A stretch of 8,615 nucleotides of DNA, from NCBI GenBank assembly GCA_019246375.1, contig JAFAQO010000669.1:1-8615 (forward strand), given 5' to 3'. The notes beneath the pieces were generated by a model. It saw only the letters and a list, made by a program, of their open reading frames with translations. It did not search any database and was not told the origin of the DNA. The translations under genes were made by a program, and so were the position numbers. This document shows, piece by piece, positions 1-6,563 of the stretch (its first letter is position 1; every line of letters begins with the position of its first letter). The stretch comes from Mycobacterium sp. (GTDB lineage Bacteria > Actinomycetota > Actinomycetes > Mycobacteriales > Mycobacteriaceae).

Positions 1-426
1 GTACTGCGCCTCGGTGGCCGCGATCGCCGGGGTGTTCTGTCCCAGGAAGTTGGTGGCGACCAGTGCCGCCAGCTGAGCCCTGTTGGCTGCGATAACCGGC
101 GGGGGCACCGTCATCGTAAAGGCTGCCTCATAGGCGGCCGCAGACGCCATGGCCTGGCTGGCTGCGTGTTGAGCGGCCGCGGCGGCGGTGTGCATCCACC
201 CCACATACGGCGCCGTTGCGGCGGCCATCGCCGCCGAGGACGGACCCAGCCACTCTTCGCCGGTCAGTGTTGAGATCACCGACTGGGAGGCGGAGGCCGT
301 CGTACTCAACTCGGCGGCCAGGTTGTTCCACGCCGCCGCGGCGGCCATCATCGGCCCCGACCCTGGGCCGGTGTACATGCGTAAGGAGTTGACCTCTGGG
401 GGCAATGCGCCGAAATCGAAAGCCAT
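1..426 (-). CDS. PPE family protein, N-terminal part (3' end outside window)
   Basis: This is the first 142 codons of a PPE protein, read on the minus strand from an ATG at 426 and open to the window edge. Residues P9-P10-E11 sit in the classic PPE opening, which begins [14 protein letters not shown], and W59-L60-G61 forms the WxG turn that caps the helical PPE domain. The Ala-rich helices are typical, with clusters around residues 26-32 and 64-100. PPE proteins pair with PE partners as a four-helix bundle and are exported by type VII (ESX) systems, mostly ESX-5, to the cell surface or medium. A PE gene lies 74 bases upstream on the same strand, the usual PE-then-PPE order, so the two are probably co-transcribed and may form a dimer. 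An AGGA-like Shine-Dalgarno lies 8 bases before the start. The C-terminal subclass (SVP, MPTR and so on) cannot be seen because that part is outside the window. Confidence 0.95.
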   Translation of the reverse strand, partial: MAFDFGALPPEVNSLRMYTGPGSGPMMAAAAAWNNLAAELSTTASASQSVISTLTGEEWLGPSSAAMAAATAPYVGWMHTAAAAAQHAASQAMASAAAYEAAFTMTVPPPVIAANRAQLAALVATNFLGQNTPAIAATEAQY

Positions 427-434
427 TTCTTTAA

Positions 435-438
435 TCCT
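435..438 (-). promoter_or_regulatory. Ribosome binding site of the PPE gene
   Basis: AGGA on the minus strand lies 8 bases before the ATG at 426. It is a modest match, but it supports the same start as the conserved MAFDFG opening. No promoter is evident in the 74-base gap to the PE gene. Confidence 0.5.
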
Positions 439-500
439 GTTCTTCGTTAATTGGATGGTTGCGCTTCTGTTCAGCTGGCGGCGTTGGCCGTATCGGCGTC

Positions 501-1418
501 TTAAACGACCGTCGGCTTGGGCATCACGGTGGGCTTGACGCCGTAGCGGGGCGCGCCGAAACCGACACCTCCGCGGCCGGCCGAGGCCACCGACGGCACG
601 CCGGCCGGCATGGCTGTCACCGGCGCACTCTGTGGCGCAGCGCTGGTCCAGCCCGCCCCCGCCAACGTTGTGGGGGCGGGGCTGACCGCCGGAGTGCCCG
701 CCGCGGCCCAGCTGGGCGGCACCGACAACCCGCCGACCGAGGACGCCTGACCCGCGTCTGCCAACACCGGCGTCAAACCGAAACCTGCAGAGCCCGTCGG
801 CCCTACCGCCGCCGCGCCGCCCAGGTCATTCGGGAAACCGAAAGGAAAAGGAGCAGATGCGTCGAAGCCAGGCGGCGGTGTCCACGACACCGCTTGGGGG
901 AGGAATTGACCTTGGCCCAGCGCAATGAAGTCGGACGCGGCGGAGCCAACATTCTGTTCCCACAAGAAAGGGGTACCGAGGAGAGCGCCCGTCGAGGACG
1001 AAAAAGCAGGCGGGTCCGCCGCTGCCGCCGCCGCGGGCGCCGCGCTGAGAGCTCCGGAGAGTCCCGACCCGGACGTCCCGGACCCGGTCAGCCCACCACC
1101 AAGTCCCGACAGCGACGCCGAACTGGTTGCGGCCTGGTTGGCCGCCTCAGTCTGCCCATAGGAACCGGCGCTGGTGCCCAGGGTGTTCACCAGCATCTGG
1201 TGAATCGCCGTGGCATGGCCGCTGACCTGCTGGTACCAGGTGCCGTAGGCGCCGAATTGTGCGGCCTGTAGCGCCGATACCTCGTCGGCGGCTGCGGGAA
1301 CGATGCCCGTGGTCGGGGCCGCTGCGGCCGCATTCTGGGCGGCCATCCCGGAGCCGATGGTTTGTAGTGTGCTCGCCGCAGCCGTCAACGCCTCGGGCTG
1401 CGTGGTCACGAAAGACAT
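501..1418 (-). CDS. PE family protein with a PPE-SVP-like C-terminal tail
   Basis: The protein is 305 residues long. Residues 1-95 form a PE domain: the opening [11 protein letters not shown] has P8-E9, the Ala-rich helical hairpin follows, and a YxxxE export signal (Y87 to E91, YGQTE) sits after helix 2, as expected for ESX-secreted PE proteins. Residues about 97-140 are a Gly/Ser/Ala linker. The tail is not PGRS. It holds GLSVPPSW (L231-S232-V233-P234, W237) and ends in [13 protein letters not shown] (residues 290-302), motifs I associate with the C-terminus of PPE-SVP proteins. The protein therefore looks like a PE head carrying a PPE-SVP tail. The start at 1418 is chosen because it fits the PE family opening and has a strong GAGGAG 6 bases upstream. 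The frame stays open further upstream to 1634, but that part resembles nothing. The PPE gene follows immediately, so this is the first gene of a PE-PPE operon. The function of the tail is unknown. Confidence 0.93.
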   Translation of the reverse strand: MSFVTTQPEALTAAASTLQTIGSGMAAQNAAAAAPTTGIVPAAADEVSALQAAQFGAYGTWYQQVSGHATAIHQMLVNTLGTSAGSYGQTEAANQAATSSASLSGLGGGLTGSGTSGSGLSGALSAAPAAAAAADPPAFSSSTGALLGTPFLWEQNVGSAASDFIALGQGQFLPQAVSWTPPPGFDASAPFPFGFPNDLGGAAAVGPTGSAGFGLTPVLADAGQASSVGGLSVPPSWAAAGTPAVSPAPTTLAGAGWTSAAPQSAPVTAMPAGVPSVASAGRGGVGFGAPRYGVKPTVMPKPTVV

Positions 1419-1424
1419 GTACTT

Positions 1425-1430
1425 CTCCTC
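1425..1430 (-). promoter_or_regulatory. Ribosome binding site of the PE gene
   Basis: GAGGAG (minus strand) lies 6 bases before the ATG at 1418. It settles the start against the longer open frame that continues upstream to 1634. Confidence 0.8.
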
Positions 1431-1512
1431 ACGAAACAAGCCGCCATCAAAAGATCGGCGACGATGGTTATGTTGTGCGGCAGGACCCGGAAAAGGAGCT
1501 GCGAATTCTAGA

Positions 1513-1531
1513 TTCCTCCGAAAAAGAGGAA
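1513..1531 (-). repeat. Inverted repeat in the leader of the PE gene
   Basis: TTCCTC (1513-1518) and GAGGAA (1526-1531) are perfect 6-base inverted arms with a 7-base loop, about 95-113 bases before the PE start. In a minus-strand transcript the 3' arm reads as an SD-like GGAGGAA, but no start codon follows at a useful distance. It could be a leader hairpin or chance. I could not identify a convincing promoter around it. Confidence 0.35.
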
Positions 1532-1706
1532 ATACTTTGGTAATGCATTTTTTACGCAGACTTTTCAACAACGCGGGTGCCGCTCTCTTCCGTAGGGTTG
1601 AGGGGAGCCCTCGAAGCCTGGCCGTGGGGCTCACCTGACGTGGGCCGCGAACGCCGCTGAACGCGGATAGCGGCAGTGGCCTCGCCGGCCGCGGCTCAGC
1701 CCTTGG

Positions 1707-2004
1707 ATGTCATCTCGCTACTGGCCGACGTCCCGCATTGAGCGCCAAGGTATTCTTGTTGATGCTTGGGCCGTGTCGAGCGACTCGCTGGTATATGTGG
1801 TGATGCTTGCGCAGACCGTCCAGCAGAGCTTCTCACCTCCCGGATCCGCAATCCCACCAACGCTTTGCGCGCCGTCGTCGGGCGTTGGACCGCACCACCA
1901 TGCCTAAGCCGAAAGGTAATGCGGACTTGGCCGCTGTCGTCGCCGATGACCATGAAACGGAAGGTTCTCCGCCATTTGGTGAGGCTCGCCGTCACTTCCA
2001 ATGA
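1707..2004 (+). pseudogene. Possible decayed reading frame, unidentified
   Basis: Three plus-strand frames appear to hand over from one to the next. The first runs from 1707 (peptide around GILVDAWAVSSDSLVYVVML), the second covers about 1820-1890 (LLTSRIRNPTNALRAVVGRW), and the third from about 1900 to the stop at 2004 (MPKPKGNADLAAVVADD onward). Each segment looks somewhat protein-like, but none is a plausible whole gene, and there is no Shine-Dalgarno. This would fit a frameshifted remnant, but I recognise no family, and chance open frames in GC-rich DNA are an equal explanation. The segment from 1900 to 2004 could also be read as a 34-residue small ORF. Confidence 0.2.
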
Positions 2005-2082
2005 AGAGCCGGGGCGCCGGCCGGTTACCTGAGAAGTCCCCGCTCCAAGCCGGATTTCAGTGTGACCGCAGACTGCAGGTAT

Positions 2083-2092
2083 CGGTTAACCG
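2083..2092. repeat. 10-base perfect palindrome downstream of the fasciclin gene
   Basis: CGGTTAACCG is self-complementary and lies 42 bases beyond the stop of the minus-strand fasciclin gene. It overlaps a second weak hairpin (ACCGC 2089-2093, GCGGT 2102-2106). Either could help end transcription, but there is no T-tract and no other support. Confidence 0.25.
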
Positions 2093-2134
2093 CCCGCCAA
2101 TGCGGTGGGTCGAATAACTGAGCCAATGGTCTCG

Positions 2135-2833
2135 TTACTGAGCAGGAATGGGCAGCGGCGGGGGCATTACGACAGTGTCGACCATGTAAACCTGGGCGTT
2201 TGCGGTGCCGATGCCGCCGCAGACCACGCCGGCGTCGTTGACCTTGAAGTCGTTGGCCGTGCCTGTGACGGTCAGGGTGTTGTCGGCGTCGAGCGTTTGA
2301 TGCACGCCGTCTACCTGCGCCGGAGTCAGCTGCCCGTTCACCAAGTGGTAGGTCAGGATGCGGTTCAAGAATTGCCCGTCGGCCTTGAACCTGTCCATGG
2401 TGGGCGGATCGAGTTTTGCGAACGCTTTGTCGGTGGGGGCGAACAACGTGTACTGGCCCTTGTTCAGCGTGTCGATAAGGTTCACGTCAGGGTTGAATCT
2501 GCCTGAAAAAGCTTGGGTCAGCGTGGTCAACTGCGGGTTGTTCGACACGGCGACAGCGACCGGGTCTTTCGCCATACCGGCTATCGACCCGGGCCCGGTG
2601 GGCAGCTGATGTTCATAGTCAGCACAGCCCGGCCCGACGGGTTGACCAGCGGGGGCGGCCGAAGTCGTGGTACTCGTTGCGGGGACCGGGACCGTTGAGG
2701 TGATGATTACTGAGGTGGTCGCCGTAGCTGTTGGGGCTGGATGGATTTCGTTTTTGGTGCAGGCCGATAACCCCACCACGGCAATCACGGCGATGCTGGC
2801 CGTGGCAAGGGCTTTGCGCTGCGGATGCTCCAT
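2135..2833 (-). CDS. mpt83: MPT83-like cell-surface lipoprotein with a fasciclin (FAS1) domain
   Basis: The protein is 232 residues. It has a lipoprotein signal peptide (residues 1-24, basic MEHPQRK then a hydrophobic stretch) ending in the lipobox L22-S23-A24-C25, so it should be lipidated at C25 and anchored outside the membrane. Residues about 32-70 are a Thr/Pro/Ala/Ser linker. The FAS1 domain fills the rest: a GCADY cysteine early, [11 protein letters not shown] and [11 protein letters not shown] (H1 box), a second conserved cysteine in VVCGG, and [12 protein letters not shown] (H2 box) near the end. In MPT70/MPT83 the two cysteines form a disulphide. MPT83 is a major surface antigen of the M. 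bovis group, and a cell-adhesion role is inferred from the fold. The start at 2833 has GAGAAGG 9 bases upstream. The frame remains open further upstream, antisense to dxr, but that is a shadow. The lipobox and the position divergent from dxr favour an MPT83 rather than an MPT70 equivalent. The exact orthology is an inference. Confidence 0.92.
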   Translation of the reverse strand: MEHPQRKALATASIAVIAVVGLSACTKNEIHPAPTATATTSVIITSTVPVPATSTTTSAAPAGQPVGPGCADYEHQLPTGPGSIAGMAKDPVAVAVSNNPQLTTLTQAFSGRFNPDVNLIDTLNKGQYTLFAPTDKAFAKLDPPTMDRFKADGQFLNRILTYHLVNGQLTPAQVDGVHQTLDADNTLTVTGTANDFKVNDAGVVCGGIGTANAQVYMVDTVVMPPPLPIPAQ

Positions 2834-2941
2834 TCCAACCAACCTTCTCGTCGTCCCGTCAGTTCCCAGCTTCGGACAGATCGTAGAGGGTTTAATCCGC
2901 TGCGCGCCGACGACGGGCCGACGACACGGCACAATAAGTAG
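2834..2941. promoter_or_regulatory. Divergent intergenic region between the fasciclin gene and dxr
   Basis: These 108 bases must hold promoters in both directions unless the elements lie inside coding DNA. Towards dxr there is an ACAATA hexamer at 2931-2936, only 5 bases before the GTG at 2942. Towards the lipoprotein gene a TACGAT hexamer (minus strand, about 2880-2885) is a possible -10. I looked for the SigK-type elements described for mpt83/mpt70 in M. tuberculosis (CCATCC and CGAAT-like) and did not find a convincing pair. The boundaries of all these elements are guesses. Confidence 0.4.
2843..2849 (-). promoter_or_regulatory. Ribosome binding site of the fasciclin lipoprotein gene
   Basis: GAGAAGG (minus strand) lies 9 bases before the ATG at 2833. 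It fixes the start within a much longer open frame, and the predicted signal peptide begins exactly there. Confidence 0.65.
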
Positions 2942-4138
2942 GTGGCAAACCTGCTTCAGGGGCACGTCGACCGTCGGCTGCGGGTGTTGGTGCTGGGCAG
3001 CACCGGGTCGATCGGCACCCAGGCCCTGGAGGTCATCGCCGCCAATCCGGACCGCTTCGAGGTGGTTGGGCTCGCAGCCGGCGGCGGTCGTCCAGAGCTG
3101 CTCGCCCAACAGCGCGCCGAGACGGCAGTGCGCAACGTCGCTGTTGTCGACGAGAAGGCGGCCGACGCGGTCGGTGATGTCGCCTACCGCGGCCCCGACG
3201 CCGTCACCCGGCTGATCGAGGACACCGAGGCTGACGTCGTCCTCAACGCGCTGGTCGGAGCTCTGGGCCTGCGGCCCACCCTGGCGGCGCTGGCATCTGG
3301 CGCGCGGTTGGCGTTGGCCAACAAAGAGTCGCTGATCGCCGGGGGTCCGCTGGTGCTGCAGGCAGCGCAGCCGGGCCAGATCGTGCCCGTCGACTCCGAG
3401 CACTCGGCGCTGGCGCAATGCCTGCGCGGTGGTACCGCCGACGAGGTCGACAAGCTGGTACTGACCGCCTCCGGCGGCCCGTTCCGAGGCTGGTCCGCCG
3501 CTGACCTCGAATACGTCACCCCTGAGCAGGCCGGCGCGCATCCGACCTGGTCGATGGGCCCGATGAACACCTTGAACTCGGCGTCGCTGGTGAACAAGGG
3601 GCTCGAGCTCATCGAAACCCATCTGCTGTTCGGGATTCCCTACGACCGCATCGAGGTCGTGGTACACCCCCAGTCGATCGTCCACTCGATGGTCACCTTC
3701 ACCGATGGCTCAACGATCGCCCAAGCCAGCCCACCGGACATGAAGCTGCCCATCGCGCTGGCGCTGGGCTGGCCCGTCCGAGTCCCTGGCGCCGCCGCTG
3801 CCTGCGACTTTTCCACCGCGTCCTGCTGGGAATTCGAGCCGCTCGACGCCGACGTCTTCCCCGCGGTCGAACTCGCGCGACACGCCGGGCAAACCGGCGG
3901 CTGCATGACCGCGGTCTACAACGCCGCCAACGAAGAGGCGGCACAGGCCTTCCTTCGGCGCCAGATTGGATTCCCGGCCATCGTGCGCACGATCGCCGAG
4001 GTGCTGAGCGCCGCCCACCAATGGGCCCCGCAATTGGGCGCAGTACCCGCTACCGTGGATGAGGTACTCGACGCGCAGCGCTGGGCCCGCGAACGCGCGC
4101 GGCGTGCGGTCACACAGGAGGTCCTACCAATCCGATGA
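2942..4138 (+). CDS. dxr: 1-deoxy-D-xylulose 5-phosphate reductoisomerase (DXR/IspC)
   Basis: DXR converts 1-deoxy-D-xylulose 5-phosphate to 2-C-methyl-D-erythritol 4-phosphate with NADPH and a divalent metal, the committed step of the MEP isoprenoid pathway in the cytoplasm. It is the target of fosmidomycin. The 398-residue product has the NADPH-binding GSTGSIG at residues 19-25 and LANKESL in the first domain. The metal ligands are D151 and E153 (in [12 protein letters not shown]) and E222 (in NKGLELIE), and the active-site loop [17 protein letters not shown] is present. The C-terminal helical domain is complete. Length and start agree with the M. tuberculosis enzyme as I recall it. The start is GTG with no Shine-Dalgarno, so the mRNA may be leaderless. 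The stop overlaps the rip1 start as ATGA (4135-4138), so translation is probably coupled. Residues near 363-369 (APQLGAVPA) appear a few residues longer than the M. tuberculosis protein. Confidence 0.98.
   Translation: MANLLQGHVDRRLRVLVLGSTGSIGTQALEVIAANPDRFEVVGLAAGGGRPELLAQQRAETAVRNVAVVDEKAADAVGDVAYRGPDAVTRLIEDTEADVVLNALVGALGLRPTLAALASGARLALANKESLIAGGPLVLQAAQPGQIVPVDSEHSALAQCLRGGTADEVDKLVLTASGGPFRGWSAADLEYVTPEQAGAHPTWSMGPMNTLNSASLVNKGLELIETHLLFGIPYDRIEVVVHPQSIVHSMVTFTDGSTIAQASPPDMKLPIALALGWPVRVPGAAAACDFSTASCWEFEPLDADVFPAVELARHAGQTGGCMTAVYNAANEEAAQAFLRRQIGFPAIVRTIAEVLSAAHQWAPQLGAVPATVDEVLDAQRWARERARRAVTQEVLPIR
4116..4122 (+). promoter_or_regulatory. Ribosome binding site of rip1, inside dxr
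   Basis: AGGAGGT lies within the last codons of dxr, 12 bases before the ATG at 4135. It is a near-perfect anti-16S match, so rip1 should be translated well despite overlapping dxr. The spacing is on the long side, and no other in-frame start lies between it and 4135. A second ATG follows at 4138. Confidence 0.7.
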
Positions 4139-5343
4139 TGTTCGTTGTCGGCATCGTGCTGTTCGCGCTTGCCATTCTTATTTCGGTGGCGCTGCATGAG
4201 TGCGGCCACATGTGGGTCGGACGCGCCACCGGCATGAAGGTGCGCCGCTATTTCGTCGGTTTCGGCCCGACACTGTGGTCCACCCGACGCGGCGAGATCG
4301 AGTACGGCCTCAAGGCCATTCCAGTGGGCGGCTTCTGCGATATCGCCGGCATGACCGCGGTCGAAGAGTTGCGGCCCGACGAACGCGACCGCGCCATGTA
4401 CAAACAGAAAACCTGGAAGCGCACCGCCGTGCTGCTCGCCGGGCCCGGGATGAACTTCCTCATCGGCCTGGTACTGATCTACATCATCGCCGTGGCGTGG
4501 GGCCTGCCCAATCTGCACCCACCGACCAGCGCGATGATCGGTTCAACTGGTTGTGTCGCACCACAACTCGCCAAGGACCAGTCGCCGCAGCCATGTACCG
4601 GCCCCGGTCCGGCGGCGCTCGCCGGTCTCAAGTCCGGCGACGTGATCACCAAGGTCGGCGCCACCGACGTGCACACGTTCGGCGAGCTGGTGACCGCGGT
4701 CCAGAAGCTCAACGGGCCGACCCCGTTCGTCGTACAGCGGGACGGCACCGAGTTCACCGCCATGATCGACATCACCCAAACCCAGCGGTTCACCCACCCG
4801 AACGACCAGAAGCCCTCGACGGTCGGCGCGATCGGTGTCGCAGCGCCGCAGTTCGGCCCGACGCACTACAACGTGGCCTCCGCCATACCCGCGACCTTCG
4901 CCTTCACCGGGGACCTCTCCGTGGAACTGGGCAAGGCGCTGGCCGCGATCCCGACCAAGGTCGGAGCGCTGGTGCACGCCATCGGCGGTGGGCAGCGTGA
5001 CCCGGGAACACCGATCAGCGTGGTCGGCGCCAGCATCATCGGCGGCGACACGGTCAACCATGGGCTGTGGGTGGCGTTCTGGTTCTTCCTGGCCCAGCTG
5101 AACTTCATCCTGGGCGCGGTCAACCTGGTGCCGTTGCTCCCGTTCGACGGCGGGCACATCGCAATCGCGCTGTTCGAGAAGATCCGCAACATGATCCGCT
5201 CCTCACGCGGCATGGTCGCGGCGGCGCCGGTCAACTACCTCAAGCTCATGCCCGCAACCTACGTAGTCTTGGTGCTGGTGATCGGCTACATGCTGCTGAC
5301 CGTCACCGCCGATCTGGTCAACCCGATCAGGCTTTTTCAGTAG
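4135..5343 (+). CDS. rip1: Site-2 protease (M50 family intramembrane zinc metalloprotease), Rip1
   Basis: Rip1 cuts membrane-spanning substrates within the bilayer after a first, extracytoplasmic cut. In M. tuberculosis it processes the anti-sigma factors of SigK, SigL and SigM and affects envelope lipids and virulence. The 402-residue product has HECGH at H21-E22-H25 in the first membrane helix (about 3-24), the zinc-binding and catalytic HExxH motif. A second hydrophobic segment lies at about 96-122. The periplasmic PDZ domain has its core at about 155-212 ([14 protein letters not shown] and following). The third segment (about 311-340) ends in the LLPFDGGH motif, whose D338 is the third zinc ligand, and a last helix spans about 373-394. 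Length and spacing match the actinobacterial family. It overlaps dxr by 4 bases (ATGA) and is followed after 15 bases by ispG, so it is embedded in an isoprenoid operon, a long-conserved arrangement in mycobacteria. Confidence 0.97.
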   Translation: MMFVVGIVLFALAILISVALHECGHMWVGRATGMKVRRYFVGFGPTLWSTRRGEIEYGLKAIPVGGFCDIAGMTAVEELRPDERDRAMYKQKTWKRTAVLLAGPGMNFLIGLVLIYIIAVAWGLPNLHPPTSAMIGSTGCVAPQLAKDQSPQPCTGPGPAALAGLKSGDVITKVGATDVHTFGELVTAVQKLNGPTPFVVQRDGTEFTAMIDITQTQRFTHPNDQKPSTVGAIGVAAPQFGPTHYNVASAIPATFAFTGDLSVELGKALAAIPTKVGALVHAIGGGQRDPGTPISVVGASIIGGDTVNHGLWVAFWFFLAQLNFILGAVNLVPLLPFDGGHIAIALFEKIRNMIRSSRGMVAAAPVNYLKLMPATYVVLVLVIGYMLLTVTADLVNPIRLFQ

Positions 5344-5348
5344 GAGAG
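5342..5348 (+). promoter_or_regulatory. Ribosome binding site of ispG
   Basis: AGGAGAG overlaps the rip1 stop codon (TAG, 5341-5343) and lies 10 bases before the GTG at 5359. It supports that start over the downstream ATG in GLGM. Confidence 0.7.
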
Positions 5349-5358
5349 AAGAGACACC

Positions 5359-6522
5359 GTGAGCATTGGCCTGGGTATGCCGGAAACTCCGGCACCCACG
5401 CTGGCCGCACGCCGCAAGACGCGCCAACTGATGGTTCGCGACGTGGGGGTAGGTAGCGATCACCCGATCTCGGTGCAGTCGATGTGCACCACGAAAACCC
5501 ACGACATCGACTCGACGTTGCAGCAGATCGCCGAGCTGACCGCGGCCGGCTGCGACATCGTGCGGGTGGCCTGCCCGCGCCAGGAGGATGCCGACGCGCT
5601 GTCCGCGATTGCCAAGAAGAGCAAGATCCCGGTGATCGCCGATATTCACTTCCAGCCGAAGTACATCTTTGCTGCCATCGACGCCGGTTGCGCCGCGGTG
5701 CGGGTTAATCCGGGCAACATCAAGGAATTCGACGGCCGGGTCAAAGAAGTCGCCAAGGCAGCCGCTGACGCCGGTATCCCGATCCGCATCGGGGTCAACG
5801 CCGGTTCGCTGGACAAGCGGTTTATGGAGAAGTACGGCAAAGCCACCCCGGAGGCGCTCGTCGAATCGGCACTGTGGGAGGCCTCGCTATTCGAAGAGCA
5901 CGGCTTCGGAAACATCAAGATCAGCGTGAAGCACAACGACCCGGTCGTGATGGTCGCGGCATACGAGTTGCTGGCCGCCCAGTGCGACTACCCGCTGCAC
6001 CTCGGCGTCACCGAGGCGGGTCCGGCCTTTCAGGGCACCATCAAATCCGCGGTCGCGTTCGGCGCGCTGCTGTCGCGAGGCATCGGGGACACGATCCGGG
6101 TGTCGCTGTCGGCGCCGCCGGTCGAAGAAGTCAAGGTGGGCACTCAGATCCTCGAGTCGCTGAACCTGCGCCCACGCTCGTTGGAGATCGTGTCCTGCCC
6201 GTCGTGCGGGCGCGCACAGGTCGACGTCTACACGCTGGCCAACGAGGTGACCGCTGGCCTGGACGGACTCGACGTGCCGCTGCGGGTTGCCGTGATGGGC
6301 TGCGTCGTCAACGGACCGGGGGAGGCCCGCGAGGCTGATCTCGGCGTCGCGTCCGGCAACGGCAAGGGTCAGATCTTCGTGCGCGGCAAAGTGATCAAGA
6401 CGGTGCCCGAAGCGCAGATCGTCGAGACGCTGATCGAGGAAGCCATGCGGCTCGCGAATGAAAAAGGGACAGAACGCGATACGACTACAACTACTGGTTC
6501 GCCGGTTGTGACCGTAAGCTGA
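5359..6522 (+). CDS. ispG: (E)-4-hydroxy-3-methylbut-2-enyl diphosphate synthase, IspG/GcpE
   Basis: IspG is the penultimate MEP-pathway enzyme. It reductively opens 2-C-methyl-D-erythritol 2,4-cyclodiphosphate to HMBPP using a [4Fe-4S] cluster in the cytoplasm. The product has 387 residues, the length I recall for the M. tuberculosis protein. The N-terminal TIM barrel carries family signatures: [12 protein letters not shown] near the start, [33 protein letters not shown] and [13 protein letters not shown]. The C-terminal cluster domain has SCPSCGR with C280 and C283, then GCVVNGPGE with C315 and E322, which together are the four cluster ligands. The GTG start at 5359 is preceded by AGGAGAG overlapping the rip1 stop. 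The last 20 or so residues (after ERDTTTTTG) are a low-complexity tail ending in VVTVS, as in relatives. It lies between rip1 and the GNAT gene, all in one direction with short gaps, so co-transcription from the dxr side is likely. Confidence 0.98.
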   Translation: MSIGLGMPETPAPTLAARRKTRQLMVRDVGVGSDHPISVQSMCTTKTHDIDSTLQQIAELTAAGCDIVRVACPRQEDADALSAIAKKSKIPVIADIHFQPKYIFAAIDAGCAAVRVNPGNIKEFDGRVKEVAKAAADAGIPIRIGVNAGSLDKRFMEKYGKATPEALVESALWEASLFEEHGFGNIKISVKHNDPVVMVAAYELLAAQCDYPLHLGVTEAGPAFQGTIKSAVAFGALLSRGIGDTIRVSLSAPPVEEVKVGTQILESLNLRPRSLEIVSCPSCGRAQVDVYTLANEVTAGLDGLDVPLRVAVMGCVVNGPGEAREADLGVASGNGKGQIFVRGKVIKTVPEAQIVETLIEEAMRLANEKGTERDTTTTTGSPVVTVS

Positions 6523-6526
6523 GAGA

Positions 6527-6538
6527 GGCCGATCGGCC
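6527..6538. repeat. 12-base perfect palindrome between ispG and the GNAT gene
   Basis: GGCCGATCGGCC is self-complementary and begins 5 bases after the ispG stop. A 4-base stem around a GATC loop is weak as a hairpin. It may be a protein site, a minor RNA processing point, or chance in GC-rich DNA. Confidence 0.25.
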
Positions 6539-6548
6539 GCCTAGCGTC

Positions 6549-6556
6549 AAGGAAAG
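6549..6556 (+). promoter_or_regulatory. Ribosome binding site of the GNAT gene
   Basis: AAGGAAAG lies 7 bases before the ATG at 6564 and supports that start in the 41-base gap after ispG. Confidence 0.6.
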
Positions 6557-6563
6557 AACCACT

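Larger units (their letters stand above)
1419..2134. other. Gap of about 716 bases between the PE gene and the fasciclin gene, no convincing gene
   Basis: The part next to the PE gene (1419-1570) is relatively AT-rich and probably holds the PE-PPE leader and promoter, although I see no clear -10/-35 pair. From about 1640 to 2010 there are short overlapping open frames in all three plus frames and one on the minus strand (1696-2001). None has a credible ribosome site or a product I recognise. A 6-base-arm inverted repeat lies at 1653-1674 (GCCGCT, AGCGGC) and a perfect 10-base palindrome at 2083-2092. In M. tuberculosis this side of mpt83 holds dipZ and mpt70, and I see no trace of either here. 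Confidence 0.6.

Noticed and set aside
459..1271. A 270-codon plus-strand open frame antisense to the PE gene
   Set aside because: Its Arg-rich product (many RR and GRR runs) is the expected translation opposite an Ala/Gly-rich PE gene, with no ribosome site and no recognisable domain.
1419..1634. Extension of the PE frame upstream to an ATG at 1634
   Set aside because: The extra residues are Arg/Phe-rich and unlike any PE opening. The PE family start at 1418 has a strong Shine-Dalgarno.
1653..1674. GCCGCT/AGCGGC inverted repeat as a terminator
   Set aside because: No gene reads into it in a way that would need a terminator there, the loop is 10 bases, there is no T-tract, and such arms are frequent in this GC-rich DNA.
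2135..3685. A 516-codon open frame on the minus strand running from inside dxr through the fasciclin gene
   Set aside because: Only the 232 codons from 2833 are real: they have the ribosome site, signal peptide and FAS1 domain. The upstream part is antisense to dxr and low-complexity, typical of GC-rich shadow frames.
4200..5000. A 266-codon plus frame inside rip1
   Set aside because: Arg/His-rich out-of-frame shadow of the clearly identified protease.
6527..6538. GGCCGATCGGCC as an operon-ending hairpin
   Set aside because: The stem would be only 4 pairs around GATC, and the GNAT gene follows closely with its own ribosome site, so read-through is more likely. It is kept only as a repeat.
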